Below are positions 1 to 6,711 of a stretch of 18,779 nucleotides of DNA, piece after piece. The stretch is from positions 17,608 through 36,386 of the forward strand of contig DAVH01000020.1 of the NCBI GenBank assembly GCA_002508545.1, in the 5' to 3' direction. The first letter of the stretch is position 1. The number at the start of each line of letters is the position of its first letter. The notes beneath the pieces are model-generated. The model ran no database searches. It had not been told where the DNA came from and saw nothing but the letters and a program-made list of their open reading frames with translations. The DNA is from Methanomassiliicoccus sp. UBA6 (GTDB lineage Archaea > Thermoplasmatota > Thermoplasmata > Methanomassiliicoccales > Methanomassiliicoccaceae). A program made the position numbers and the translations under genes.

Positions 1-82
1 CCTGTGGATCGTGGGCATCGTCGGCGTGGTGGTGGTCGCCGTCCTCGGCCTGGCGTTCGTGCTCTACCGCAAGAAGAAGTGA
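1..82 (+). CDS. C-terminal end of a membrane-anchored, probably surface protein (5' end outside window)
   Basis: The window opens inside a reading frame (codons from base 2) that ends at TGA 80-82. The 26 visible residues are an uninterrupted hydrophobic helix rich in Val, Gly, Leu and Ala, followed by Tyr-Arg-Lys-Lys-Lys at the very end. This is the usual shape of a C-terminal transmembrane anchor with a positive cytoplasmic stop-transfer tail, as on archaeal S-layer and other exported proteins. Nothing of the extracellular part is visible, so no function can be given. A hairpin followed by a T run lies just downstream and fits as its terminator. Confidence 0.7.
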   Translation, partial: LWIVGIVGVVVVAVLGLAFVLYRKKK

Positions 83-90
83 GCGGCAAA

Positions 91-129
91 GAGGCCGGGA
101 GGCCTCCCCTTCCAAACCCTATCTTTTTT
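91..129 (+). terminator. Hairpin with GNRA-type loop followed by a T run
   Basis: GAGGCC (91-96) pairs perfectly with GGCCTC (101-106) around a GGGA tetraloop, and a run of six or more T follows near 123-129. It lies 8 nt after the stop of the first gene. Archaeal termination relies mainly on the T run, so the hairpin may rather protect the 3' end. Confidence 0.5.
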
Positions 130-195
130 CCTTCTGATAGCTGATAGAAAGATCCCGCGGCCCCCTGGCTACGCCGCAGGGTGATGCCGGGAGGC

Positions 196-573
196 CTAGA
201 ACACGCTGATCGTGACCCGCACGTCCTTCTGCGCGGAGAGCTCGGTAAGGAGCTTGCGGACCTCTGCCGACGGGCCGTCCAGCACGACCTGCTCCACGCA
301 CCGGTGGTCGATATGGGTGTGCATGGACGAGTGGACGATGTCCGCGTACTCGTGGATGATGTCGTGCACGTGATGCTTCTTCCTATCAGCGTAGATCACC
401 GAGAGCACGCAGCTGACCTTTCCCTCAAGATCGTTGATCCAGTTGTTGCCGGACACGAACCGGTGCAATGCATCTCTGACCGCATCGGAGCGCGAGGAGT
501 AGCCGGTCTGCTTGGCCATGTCCTCGAAGTCCTTCAGCTCCTTGGCCGAGATCGAAACGCTGATCACCACCAT
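196..573 (-). CDS. nikR: NikR-like nickel-responsive transcriptional regulator (CopG/ribbon-helix-helix family)
   Basis: About 125 residues from the ATG at 573. Residues 1-42 form a ribbon-helix-helix DNA-binding domain (MVVISVSI strand, then two helices with GYSSRSDAVRDAL). Residues 52-125 form the ACT-like metal-binding domain. Ligands matching the E. coli NikR set (His76, His87, His89, Cys95) appear as His74, His85, His87 and Cys92, the last three in HTHIDHRC. The His87-Cys92 distance is one residue shorter than in E. coli NikR. With nickel, the family represses nickel uptake or other nickel-linked genes. No convincing ribosome site precedes any candidate start. In-frame ATG 594 and TTG 600 are alternatives, but 573 matches the usual family N-terminus. 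The start lies 32 nt after the flavoprotein stop, so the two genes are probably co-transcribed. Stop is TAG. Metal specificity is inferred, not shown. Confidence 0.82.
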   Translation of the reverse strand: MVVISVSISAKELKDFEDMAKQTGYSSRSDAVRDALHRFVSGNNWINDLEGKVSCVLSVIYADRKKHHVHDIIHEYADIVHSSMHTHIDHRCVEQVVLDGPSAEVRKLLTELSAQKDVRVTISVF

Positions 574-605
574 CTTGAACGCCGATGACCGCATGAACAA
601 CTAGG

Positions 606-1187
606 CTAAAAGCGGTTTCGCTCCCCGGCCTCGGCTGCCAGCCTCGCGCCGAGCTGCCGGGCCTGCGCGAGCGCGTCGGGGTGGTCCTCGATCGAGCCCG
701 CTTCCTCGAAGCCGGCGAAGGTCAGGGTGTGGCAGGGCATCGCGTCCAGGGTGTAAAACAGCGCCCGGGCGGTCGCCTCCAGGCCATCGAACTCGGTGCG
801 CACCCTCGCCCCGACGGAGATGAACGCGCTCCCGCGGGCCCTGCCCGGGACCTTCAGCACGTACTTGCGGAACCAGAACAGCTGGCAGCGGTCGATGAAC
901 GCCTTGGCCTGCGCGGACACCGCGTCGAAGTAGACCGGAGACGCCAGGACGATGACGTCCGCGACCTCGACCTTCCCGTACAGCGGGCCCATGTCGTCGT
1001 CGAGGATGCAACGCACCCCGTCCCGGCAGCCCTCGCAGGCGGTGCACGGCCGGATGGTTAGCTGGTCGAGAACCACCTTCTCGACCTCCGCTCCCGCCTC
1101 CGCCGCGCCCCTCAGCGTTTCGTCCAGCAGGAGGTCGGTGTTCCCCCCTTGACGAGGACTGCCGAGCACCCCCAGCACCCTGACCAT
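606..1187 (-). CDS. Iron-sulfur flavoprotein / NADPH-dependent FMN reductase family (Isf type)
   Basis: 193 residues from ATG 1187. The N-terminus MVRVLGVLGSPRQGGNT is the flavodoxin-like FMN phosphate-binding loop. Cys48, Cys51, Cys54 and Cys60 form a compact CX2CX2CX5C motif, which in the Methanosarcina Isf family binds a 4Fe-4S cluster next to FMN. LASPVYFDAVSAQAKAFIDR is the conserved second FMN-binding segment. Isf proteins are cytosolic electron carriers in anaerobes, linked to oxygen or peroxide detoxification and ferredoxin oxidation; the physiological partner here is unknown. The frame stays open far upstream through the receiver gene, but that stretch is a GC-rich shadow, so I start at the domain boundary; GTG 1196 is an alternative. 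A TATA box at 1219-1226 gives it its own promoter. Stop is TAG. Confidence 0.85.
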   Translation of the reverse strand: MVRVLGVLGSPRQGGNTDLLLDETLRGAAEAGAEVEKVVLDQLTIRPCTACEGCRDGVRCILDDDMGPLYGKVEVADVIVLASPVYFDAVSAQAKAFIDRCQLFWFRKYVLKVPGRARGSAFISVGARVRTEFDGLEATARALFYTLDAMPCHTLTFAGFEEAGSIEDHPDALAQARQLGARLAAEAGERNRF

Positions 1188-1218
1188 CGCGCTCACGTCC
1201 GGTAATTGGCTCCTCGGG

Positions 1219-1226
1219 GATATATC
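1219..1226 (-). promoter_or_regulatory. TATA box for the iron-sulfur flavoprotein gene
   Basis: GATATATC is centred about 35 nt before ATG 1187, predicting a transcript start near 1197 and a leader of about 10 nt. It sits between the receiver stop and the flavoprotein start, so isf-nikR may be expressed apart from the kinase operon. Confidence 0.45.
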
Positions 1227-1231
1227 GCTGC

Positions 1232-1621
1232 CTAGGGCCGGTGGGCCTCGATGTTCTCCAGCAGCCTCTCCCGAAGCATGGAGTAGTAGCGGAACTTCTT
1301 GACGATGTAGTCGCTCGCCCCCGCCTTCATGGCCTTCATGCTGAGGTCGGGGTCGTCGATGGCGGAGACCAGGACGATCGGGACCTTGTGGCCCTTTCCC
1401 CTGATCTTGATCAGGAGGTCCAGGCCGGACATGCCGGGGAGGCGGTAGTCGAGCACGACGATGTCGTAGCTGCTCAGCTGCAGCTTGCCCAAGGCGTCCG
1501 CGGGAGTGGTCGCCACGTCGAGGTAGAACTCGTCCGCCGGGAGAGTCTCCCGGCACAGCTCTAGGTGCTCGATATTGTCGTCCACCATGAGCACCCGGTT
1601 CCGGCCATGCATCGCTTCCAT
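1232..1621 (-). CDS. Stand-alone response regulator receiver protein
   Basis: 129 residues, a single receiver (REC) domain with no output domain. The acidic pair is Asp14-Asp15 in LMVDDN, the phosphoacceptor is Asp58 in IVVLDYRLPGMSG, the switch Ser is Ser86 in VLVSA, and the conserved Lys is Lys108 or Lys109 in YIVKKF. It starts at ATG 1621 just after the kinase TGA (1623-1625), and the purine-rich GGGAGGGATGAG at the kinase's end serves as ribosome site, so translation is probably coupled. The kinase next door is the obvious phosphodonor. Lacking an output domain, it must act through protein contacts or as a phosphate relay, as is common in archaea. Met4 (1612) is an alternative start. Stop is TAG. 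Confidence 0.9.
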   Translation of the reverse strand: MEAMHGRNRVLMVDDNIEHLELCRETLPADEFYLDVATTPADALGKLQLSSYDIVVLDYRLPGMSGLDLLIKIRGKGHKVPIVLVSAIDDPDLSMKAMKAGASDYIVKKFRYYSMLRERLLENIEAHRP

Positions 1622-1622
1622 C

Positions 1623-3728
1623 TCATCCCTCCCCTCGCTCGGTAATGGCCTTCGGCAGCAGAACGATGAACGCTGATCCCTTGCTTGGATCTCCGGGCAC
1701 GCGGTCCTCGGCCCAGACCTTCCCGCCGTAGCGTTCGCACAGCGCCCCCACCACCGAAAGTCCCAGTCCGTGGCCGTCGGAGCCGTGCGCGGTGTCCAGC
1801 TTGTCGTAGCGCTTGAACAGCCCGGCCTTCCGCTCGTCGGGAATGCCCTTCCCTTCGTCACGGATCATGATCTTCCACCACTCCTTGCCGTCCTGGGCAT
1901 GCTCGCCGACCTCGATCTCCACCGGCGCGCCCCGCCCGTACTTGCAGGCGTTGGACAGCAGGTTGTTGAACAGGTCCTTGAGGAAGCCGTCGGCCATGGT
2001 CACCGCGCTCCCCACGGTGGAGACGAAGCGGGTCTCGACGTCCTCGTACACCGCGTTGGAAAAGATGTCCTCCTTGGCCTCGAGGATCACGGGGATCATG
2101 TCGACGGGCTCGAGGGGCACCTCGTCCCCCTTGGCCCTGAGCCTCGACAGCTCCCGGATGTCGGTGATGAGCTCGGAGATGTTGTCCGACTGGACCAGGG
2201 CGGAGCGCACGTACCGCCGCTGCCTCTCGTCCAGCTTGGGGTCCTTCAGGAGGATCTCCAGGAACCCGTGGATCGGCACGTTGAAGTTGGCGACATCGTG
2301 GGTCAGCAGGACGTTGTACATCTGGGTGTTGGCCGCCGCGGTGCGTATCTTGTCGTACTGCGACGCACGGTGGATGGCCATGGACGCCTGGAGGGAGAAC
2401 AGCTCGATGAGCTCGTACTCCTTGGGGGTGAACGACACCCCTGGCCGCTTCTCCAGGGTCATGGCGCCGAGCATGTCGTCGGAGAAGCGCAGGGGCACGC
2501 ATATGATCGAGCTGGGCTCGTCGTCCGGCGTCCCGGGCACGGTGACCGCCCGGGAGTCCAGGTCCGCCCTCTCCACCAGGAGGCCCTTTCCGGTCTTCAC
2601 CACGTGCCCGGTGATCCCCTCGCCCACCTTCAGCTCGATCTCCTCGGGCAGGTGGGCCTCGGTGATCTTCGATATGGGCTTCAGCGTCCCGGTGCGGGGA
2701 TCGAGCTTGAAGATGAAGCTGTTGTCCGCCTTCACCAGGTCCCGGGCCGTCTGTAGTATGATGTGCAGCAGCTCGTCCAGCTCCAGCATGGAGGACATCG
2801 CCTGCGTCGTCTCGTAGAGGCCGCGGAGCTCCTCGTTGCGGTGCACCAGCTCGTGCCGCAGCGCGGCGTTGCGCAGGGATATGCCCACCTGGTTGCAGAA
2901 GACCTTGAGGATGGGGTGGTGCATCCTGACCGACACCCCCGGCCGGCGGGTGCCGAAGACCGCGCAGCCGTAGGCCTTGTTGGTCCAGTGGATGGTCAGG
3001 GCGGCGAGGGAGCGGACCTTGGGGACGTTGCGCAGGGTCGCGGTGACCTCGGAGATGTCGTCCAGGATCAGTTCCCGCCCCTTGCACACGCTCACGTACA
3101 TCGGCGTGCCGTCGAGCATCGAGGACTCCAGGACCTCCCTCGCCTCCTTGTAGTCGATGCCGTGGCACAGCATCAGGGGCCTCTCGTCCGGCGTCAGGAT
3201 GCGGAAGATCGCGAAATCCAGGCCCAGCGAGCTGACCAGGCGGGCGGTCTCGGCCTCGATTATCTCCTTGAGGTCTGCGTTCTCCAGCAGGTCCGAGGAC
3301 GTTTTCGCCAGAACCCGGATCGGCTCGTTGGGGCGGCCCTCGCTGGGGACATGCTCCTTCGAGCGCTCCTCGCGCAGGATCACCACCGTCCCGTCCACCA
3401 TCCCCTGGGCGTCGGTGGAGGGAATGAGCGTGCACCGGTATTCAGGATTGCCCAGGGGGGTGGAGAAGGTCAGGGCGGCCCGCGCCGGCTCCCCCTCGAA
3501 GCTCTTCTTCAGCGCGTTGGAGTACACCTCGAGCTGGGACGGGGACCCCCCTTTGGCCAGTAGCTCCTCGAAAAGGAGGCCGATGATCTCCTTGGAGCCC
3601 CGCCCCATCACCACCTTGGCCCGCTCGTCGACGTGGACGATCCGCCCGGAAACGTCCAGGACGATGATGGGCAGGGGGATGGAGGTGAGGACGTGGGCAA
3701 GGCTCAGTGAGGATCCCTTCGACGACAT
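1623..3728 (-). CDS. Soluble sensor histidine kinase, PAS-GAF-GAF-HisKA-HATPase
   Basis: 701 residues with no transmembrane helix, so a cytosolic sensor. A PAS domain lies at about 10-120 (SIPLPIIVLDVSGRIVHVDE), GAF domains at about 140-290 and 310-460 (the second with VGEGITGHVVKTGKGLLV and ICVPL), a HisKA-like segment with the likely phospho-His477 in LLTHDVANFNVPIHG, and a HATPase domain to the end: N box FNNLLSNACKYG (about 586-597), G1 DEGKGIP (about 624-630), G2 GHGLGLS (about 652-658). The His is followed by Asp-Val instead of the common Glu. The ATG at 3728 is chosen because AGGAGG lies five bases before it; an in-frame ATG at 3770 could instead start a leaderless mRNA, since a TATA box sits about 26 nt upstream of it. 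It is first in an operon with the receiver. The ligand is unknown. Confidence 0.9.
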   Translation of the reverse strand: MSSKGSSLSLAHVLTSIPLPIIVLDVSGRIVHVDERAKVVMGRGSKEIIGLLFEELLAKGGSPSQLEVYSNALKKSFEGEPARAALTFSTPLGNPEYRCTLIPSTDAQGMVDGTVVILREERSKEHVPSEGRPNEPIRVLAKTSSDLLENADLKEIIEAETARLVSSLGLDFAIFRILTPDERPLMLCHGIDYKEAREVLESSMLDGTPMYVSVCKGRELILDDISEVTATLRNVPKVRSLAALTIHWTNKAYGCAVFGTRRPGVSVRMHHPILKVFCNQVGISLRNAALRHELVHRNEELRGLYETTQAMSSMLELDELLHIILQTARDLVKADNSFIFKLDPRTGTLKPISKITEAHLPEEIELKVGEGITGHVVKTGKGLLVERADLDSRAVTVPGTPDDEPSSIICVPLRFSDDMLGAMTLEKRPGVSFTPKEYELIELFSLQASMAIHRASQYDKIRTAAANTQMYNVLLTHDVANFNVPIHGFLEILLKDPKLDERQRRYVRSALVQSDNISELITDIRELSRLRAKGDEVPLEPVDMIPVILEAKEDIFSNAVYEDVETRFVSTVGSAVTMADGFLKDLFNNLLSNACKYGRGAPVEIEVGEHAQDGKEWWKIMIRDEGKGIPDERKAGLFKRYDKLDTAHGSDGHGLGLSVVGALCERYGGKVWAEDRVPGDPSKGSAFIVLLPKAITERGEG

Positions 3729-3745
3729 ATCTTCCTCCTGAGACG
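3729..3745 (-). promoter_or_regulatory. Strong ribosome binding site that sets the kinase start
   Basis: On the minus strand, TCAGGAGGAAGAT lies directly before ATG 3728, with AGGAGG ending five bases from the start codon. It favours Met at 3728 over the upstream ATG at 3770. The same segment is complementary to the CU-rich loop of the candidate small RNA at 3949-4036. Confidence 0.65.
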
Positions 3746-3791
3746 CCCAGCTTCCCTGCTCCTCAAGCATTGAAAAACAAATCGCTCTTGC

Positions 3792-3800
3792 GTATTAAAA
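3792..3800 (-). promoter_or_regulatory. TATA box for the kinase-receiver operon
   Basis: The minus strand reads CTTTTAATAC here. Its centre is about 26 nt upstream of position 3770, predicting a transcript start there and a leader of about 42 nt to ATG 3728. Confidence 0.45.
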
Positions 3801-3917
3801 GGGGACAGGCGCCGTTATCATGGTACATAGAACTAGAACGCATGCTCGACCTCTATCAGGGCGGTTAGGACGGCAGAACGGGAACACCTGCATCGAAATT
3901 GCTGCATTCGGACGATG

Positions 3918-3929
3918 CTTTTAAATAGG
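3918..3929 (+). promoter_or_regulatory. TATA box for the candidate hairpin RNA
   Basis: CTTTTAAATAGG is a good archaeal TATA element. Its centre (about 3924) is 25 nt before 3949, where a 16-bp terminal stem begins, so the promoter and the predicted RNA fit each other. No protein-coding gene starts close downstream. Confidence 0.55.
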
Positions 3930-3948
3930 ATTTCACTGTACGGGTCTT

Positions 3949-4036
3949 AAAGAGTCCGGGAGAAGAATACCCCTCATAATTTCTCCTCCTGTAAGTTCAA
4001 CCGTGTTCCGCCTGAACACTTCTCCCGGCTCTTTTT
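3949..4036 (+). ncRNA. Candidate small non-coding RNA: long terminal stem, CU-rich loop, T-run terminator
   Basis: AAAGAG-T-CCGGGAGAAG (3949-3965) pairs with CTTCTCCCGG-CTCTTT (4019-4034), giving 16 base pairs with one bulged T at 3955. The 3' arm runs into five T (4032-4036), a plausible terminator. The 53-nt interior holds a smaller 5-bp stem (GTTCA 3995-3999 with TGAAC 4013-4017) and a single-stranded TTTCTCCTCCTGT (3981-3992) complementary to strong Shine-Dalgarno sequences. A TATA box sits 25 nt upstream. I recognise no known RNA family. The region is 440 bp without a protein gene; apart from this element and the two flanking promoters I see nothing else in it. The minus strand could form the same stem but has no promoter-like element upstream. 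Confidence 0.5.
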
Positions 4037-4137
4037 ACCCCCTTCTGTCCGTCAGCCGTGGCCAATCACCCGCGATGGTCGGGAGGCGCGTTCGTCCAGG
4101 CGCTCGGGACAGGCCGTGGTGACCGGTAAAAGAAGGT

Positions 4138-4145
4138 ACTAATAT
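4138..4145 (+). promoter_or_regulatory. TATA-like element for the egsA operon
   Basis: TACTAATAT is centred about 27 nt before ATG 4169, so the transcript would begin at or next to the start codon, giving a leaderless or nearly leaderless mRNA. No convincing Shine-Dalgarno is present, which fits. Confidence 0.4.
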
Positions 4146-4168
4146 GCGGCTATGGTTAGGGTGCTCCA

Positions 4169-5233
4169 ATGGATGAGGGCGATTTCACCAAGGCCCGCTC
4201 GATCGTTTTCCCAAGGAACGTAGTGCTCGGGCACGGTGTGCTGGATAAGGTGCCGAACGTCTGCAACGAGTTCGGGCTATCGGGCACCGCCCTGATCGTT
4301 ACCGGTTCCAAGACCAGGGATGTCGCTGCCGGCATCGTGGAGTCCAACCTGCGGGACGGGGGCTTCGAGGTCCAGACCGTCACCGTGGGCGAGGCGACCC
4401 AGGACAACCTCTCCAAGGTAGAGCAGATCGCCCGGGAGGTCGAGGCCGATTTCCTGCTGGGGGTCGGCGGGGGCAGCAAGATAGACCTGGCCAAGATGGC
4501 CTCCAAGGACCTGAACCTGCAGTTCATATCCATTCCAACCTCCGCGTCGCACGACGGCATCGCGTCGGGGAGGGCGTCGATCAAGAACGAGTCCGGGCCG
4601 CTCTCGCTGGACGCCCGCGTTCCGCTGGGCGTGATCGCCGATACCGCCATCATCGTGCAGGCACCCTACCGCCTGCTGGCCGCCGGGTGCGCGGACGTAA
4701 TCTCCAACATCACCGCGGTGAAGGACTGGGAGTACGCCAAGAGACTGAGGGGAGAGGAGTTCTCGCGCTCGGCGTACGCTCTCGCCCTGTACACCGCAGA
4801 GACGATCATCGACAACGCCGACCTGATCAAGCCCAACCTCGAGGAGAGCGTCTGGGTGGCCATCAGGCCCATCATCATCTCCGGGGTCTCGATGTCCGTG
4901 GCCGGCTCGTCCCGGCCGACCAGCGGCTCGGAGCACATGTTCTCCCACGCCCTGGACATGATCGCGCCGGGGAAGGCCCTGCACGGTGAGCAGTGCGGGG
5001 TGGGGGCGATCATGATGATGTACCTGCACGGCGGGGACTGGGCCCGCCTCAGGGAGGCGCTTGCCAAGATAGGGGCGCCGACCTCGGCCAAGGAGCTGGG
5101 CATCACCCCGGACCAGGTGATAGAGGCGCTGGTCAACGCGCACAAGGTGCGCGACAGGTTCACGATACTCGGCCACGTCGGCCTCACCTACGAGGCGGCC
5201 GAACGGCTGGCCACGCTCACGAAGGTAATCTGA
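4169..5233 (+). CDS. egsA: sn-Glycerol-1-phosphate dehydrogenase
   Basis: 354 residues, full length for the family. It reduces dihydroxyacetone phosphate to sn-glycerol 1-phosphate with NAD(P)H, the first committed step of archaeal membrane lipid backbone synthesis; it is cytosolic. GVGGGSKIDLAK (98-109) is the nucleotide-binding glycine loop, SIPTSASHDGIAS (121-133) the substrate and cofactor signature. The likely zinc ligands are Asp176 in GCADVISN, His256 in SGSEHMFSH and His272 in LHGEQCG, matching the Asp/His/His set of the iron-alcohol-dehydrogenase superfamily. The Asp-His-Asp-Gly signature and the archaeal setting favour this over glycerol dehydrogenase. It is first in an operon with the UPF0179 gene, whose ribosome site begins just after the TGA. 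It is the strongest lineage marker in the window. Confidence 0.96.
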   Translation: MDEGDFTKARSIVFPRNVVLGHGVLDKVPNVCNEFGLSGTALIVTGSKTRDVAAGIVESNLRDGGFEVQTVTVGEATQDNLSKVEQIAREVEADFLLGVGGGSKIDLAKMASKDLNLQFISIPTSASHDGIASGRASIKNESGPLSLDARVPLGVIADTAIIVQAPYRLLAAGCADVISNITAVKDWEYAKRLRGEEFSRSAYALALYTAETIIDNADLIKPNLEESVWVAIRPIIISGVSMSVAGSSRPTSGSEHMFSHALDMIAPGKALHGEQCGVGAIMMMYLHGGDWARLREALAKIGAPTSAKELGITPDQVIEALVNAHKVRDRFTILGHVGLTYEAAERLATLTKVI

Positions 5234-5247
5234 AGGAGGCTAAGCTA

Positions 5248-5673
5248 ATGGTAGTCATCACGTTGATCGGAGAGCACCTGGCCAAGGAGGGCGAGGAGTT
5301 CGTCTACAGGGGTCCGCTGACCGAATGCAGGGATTGCAAGCTAAAGGGAGTGTGCTTCAACCTGGACCCCGGCGGGCTGTACCGCATCAAGTCGGTGCGC
5401 TCCGTGCACCACGAGTGCCGCATCCACGAGGAAGGGGTGCGGGTGGTCGAGGTCGTCAAGGTCCCGCAGAAGTGCGTGGTGCCCCACAAGTACGCCCTGG
5501 AAGGCTCGACGATCACCTACGACGTGGTCCGCTGCAAGACCCTGGGCTGCGCGAACTACCAGATCTGCCACCCCAAGGGGCTGGAGAAGAACATGAGGTT
5601 CCGGGTGGCCAAGATCGACCGCGAGCTGAAGTGCCCCGAGGGACAGCGGCTGGTGGCCATCGTCATCGAGTGA
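5248..5673 (+). CDS. UPF0179 family cysteine-rich protein
   Basis: 141 residues, matching the archaeal UPF0179 (COG1860) family, whose function I do not know. Nine cysteines are visible: Cys27-X2-Cys30-X5-Cys36, then Cys57 and Cys76, then Cys96-X4-Cys101-X5-Cys107, and Cys129. The two triads plus extra Cys/His residues (HHEC, PHKY, CHPK) suggest a zinc or iron-sulfur protein; this is inference from spacing only. There is no signal peptide or membrane segment. GGAGG at 5235-5239 gives a clear ribosome site eight bases before the ATG and lies right after the egsA TGA, so both genes are almost certainly one transcript. The pairing hints at, but does not prove, a link to lipid metabolism. Confidence 0.88.
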   Translation: MVVITLIGEHLAKEGEEFVYRGPLTECRDCKLKGVCFNLDPGGLYRIKSVRSVHHECRIHEEGVRVVEVVKVPQKCVVPHKYALEGSTITYDVVRCKTLGCANYQICHPKGLEKNMRFRVAKIDRELKCPEGQRLVAIVIE

Positions 5674-5705
5674 TCTTCCCCGGGAGGGGCGATCCTCTTT
5701 GTTCC
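5672..5705 (+). terminator. Possible terminator of the egsA operon
   Basis: CCCC/GGGG around a short loop, flanked by matching GATC segments (5672-5675 and 5690-5693), is followed by CTCTTTGTTCC. It is a modest hairpin plus T-rich stretch between convergent genes. A second small GC hairpin occurs at 5764-5784. Confidence 0.3.
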
Positions 5706-5805
5706 TAGCCCGCCCGCCGTCCGGCAGGGCGCCGATAGCCATGCATGTATGGGAAGAAGAAGCGGCCGGGGATGCCCCCGGGCCATAATGGTTTCTTAAC
5801 GGAGC

Positions 5806-6711
5806 CTACCGGAAGCTCTCGCCGGTCAGCCGCTCGAACATCTCGATGTACAGGTCGCTGACCTTCTTGATCTCGGCGGCCGGGAGGGGCGGGATGGCCG
5901 GCTCGGGAAGGCCGTTCTTCCTCGCCTCCATCAGCTGGTCGTAGTAGCCGGAGGTGCGGTAGTACTGCCGCACCGCCTCCTTGGACAGCTCGACGAACTT
6001 GCCCGACTCGTAGGCGTCGATGTCCCACCAGCGGTCCTCGTCCGCCGTGCCGAAGGTATCGATGAGCATGAGCCGGCGGTGCTCGTCGAAGGCGAACTCC
6101 TTCTTGCCGTCGACATGGATGAGCATGCGCTCCTCGACCTCCTCCTCGATGATGTCGTCGATCTTCTCCACGACCTCGAAGATGTTGTCCAGCTCCACCT
6201 CGGTGAGGCCCGATATCTTGAGGGCCTCCTCCCTGGACAGCAGCCGGTCGACCTTCTCCAGCTTGGTGGTGGTCTCGTAGAACGGGCGGGGGAGCTTCTC
6301 CCCGTACTTGACCTCGTGATCCTGGGAGAAACCGAGGTCGCGCACGTTGATCTCGTGGTTCTTGATGCGGTCGTAGAGCGAACCGGCCACGTACCTCCGG
6401 GAGATGATCTCCAGCGGGATCATGTAGTTGGTGGTCGAACTGTCGATCTTGGAGTAGTCGGTGATTACGTTGACCCTCTTGACCCGCATCCGGTTCGGAG
6501 GCACCAGCTCGGTGAAGTGCGTCTTGATCCCGGCCTTACGGCAGACCTGGAACCAGAACGCGGCGGAGCGGCAGAGCGTCTCCCCCTTGTAAGGCACCTT
6601 GGAAGGGATTATCTTGTCGAACACGGAGATGTTATCGGTGAAGAGGAACTCCAGCGTATTGTCGTCGACCTCGTATACTTGTTTGACCTTTCCGGTTCTG
6701 ACCAATTTCAT
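5806..6711 (-). CDS. purC: Phosphoribosylaminoimidazole-succinocarboxamide (SAICAR) synthase
   Basis: 301 residues, full length. It joins CAIR and aspartate with ATP to give SAICAR in de novo purine synthesis; cytosolic. Motifs in order: TGKVKQVYEV (N-terminal nucleotide loop, 6-15), TDNISVFDKIIPSKVPYKG (25-43), EIISRRYVAGSLYDRI (101-116, the RRY-GS signature), PRPFYETTTKLEKVDRLLS (141-159), and LIDTFGTADEDRWW (216-229), the aspartate-binding segment. That last motif differs from the common bacterial PDSSRFW form but keeps Asp, Arg and the paired aromatics. It stands alone, convergent with the egsA operon and divergent from the GNAT gene, with no other purine gene visible. Its ribosome site is weak. 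Stop is TAG. Confidence 0.94.
   Translation of the reverse strand: MKLVRTGKVKQVYEVDDNTLEFLFTDNISVFDKIIPSKVPYKGETLCRSAAFWFQVCRKAGIKTHFTELVPPNRMRVKRVNVITDYSKIDSSTTNYMIPLEIISRRYVAGSLYDRIKNHEINVRDLGFSQDHEVKYGEKLPRPFYETTTKLEKVDRLLSREEALKISGLTEVELDNIFEVVEKIDDIIEEEVEERMLIHVDGKKEFAFDEHRRLMLIDTFGTADEDRWWDIDAYESGKFVELSKEAVRQYYRTSGYYDQLMEARKNGLPEPAIPPLPAAEIKKVSDLYIEMFERLTGESFR

Noticed and set aside
134..147. Tandem CTGATAG repeat downstream of nikR
   Set aside because: Only two copies with no inverted symmetry; it does not match the spaced inverted repeat expected for NikR operators.
1188..1556. N-terminal extension of the iron-sulfur flavoprotein through the receiver gene
   Set aside because: The extra residues are a frame-shifted copy of the receiver coding sequence; the flavodoxin fold begins at the Met at 1187 and a TATA box lies in between.
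1770..2817. Long plus-strand open frames across the kinase gene
   Set aside because: They mirror the minus-strand kinase, have no recognisable domain and a composition typical of GC-rich shadow frames.
3935..3990. Minus-strand 14-codon ORF starting at 3977 with an AGGAGG site
   Set aside because: The ribosome-site-like sequence is the complement of the RNA loop; there is no promoter-like element upstream on that strand, so I prefer the plus-strand RNA. It is not excluded as a leader peptide.
3991..4017. GTTCAA resembling a tRNA T loop
   Set aside because: There is no 7-bp acceptor, D or anticodon arm; it lies inside the 16-bp-stem RNA.
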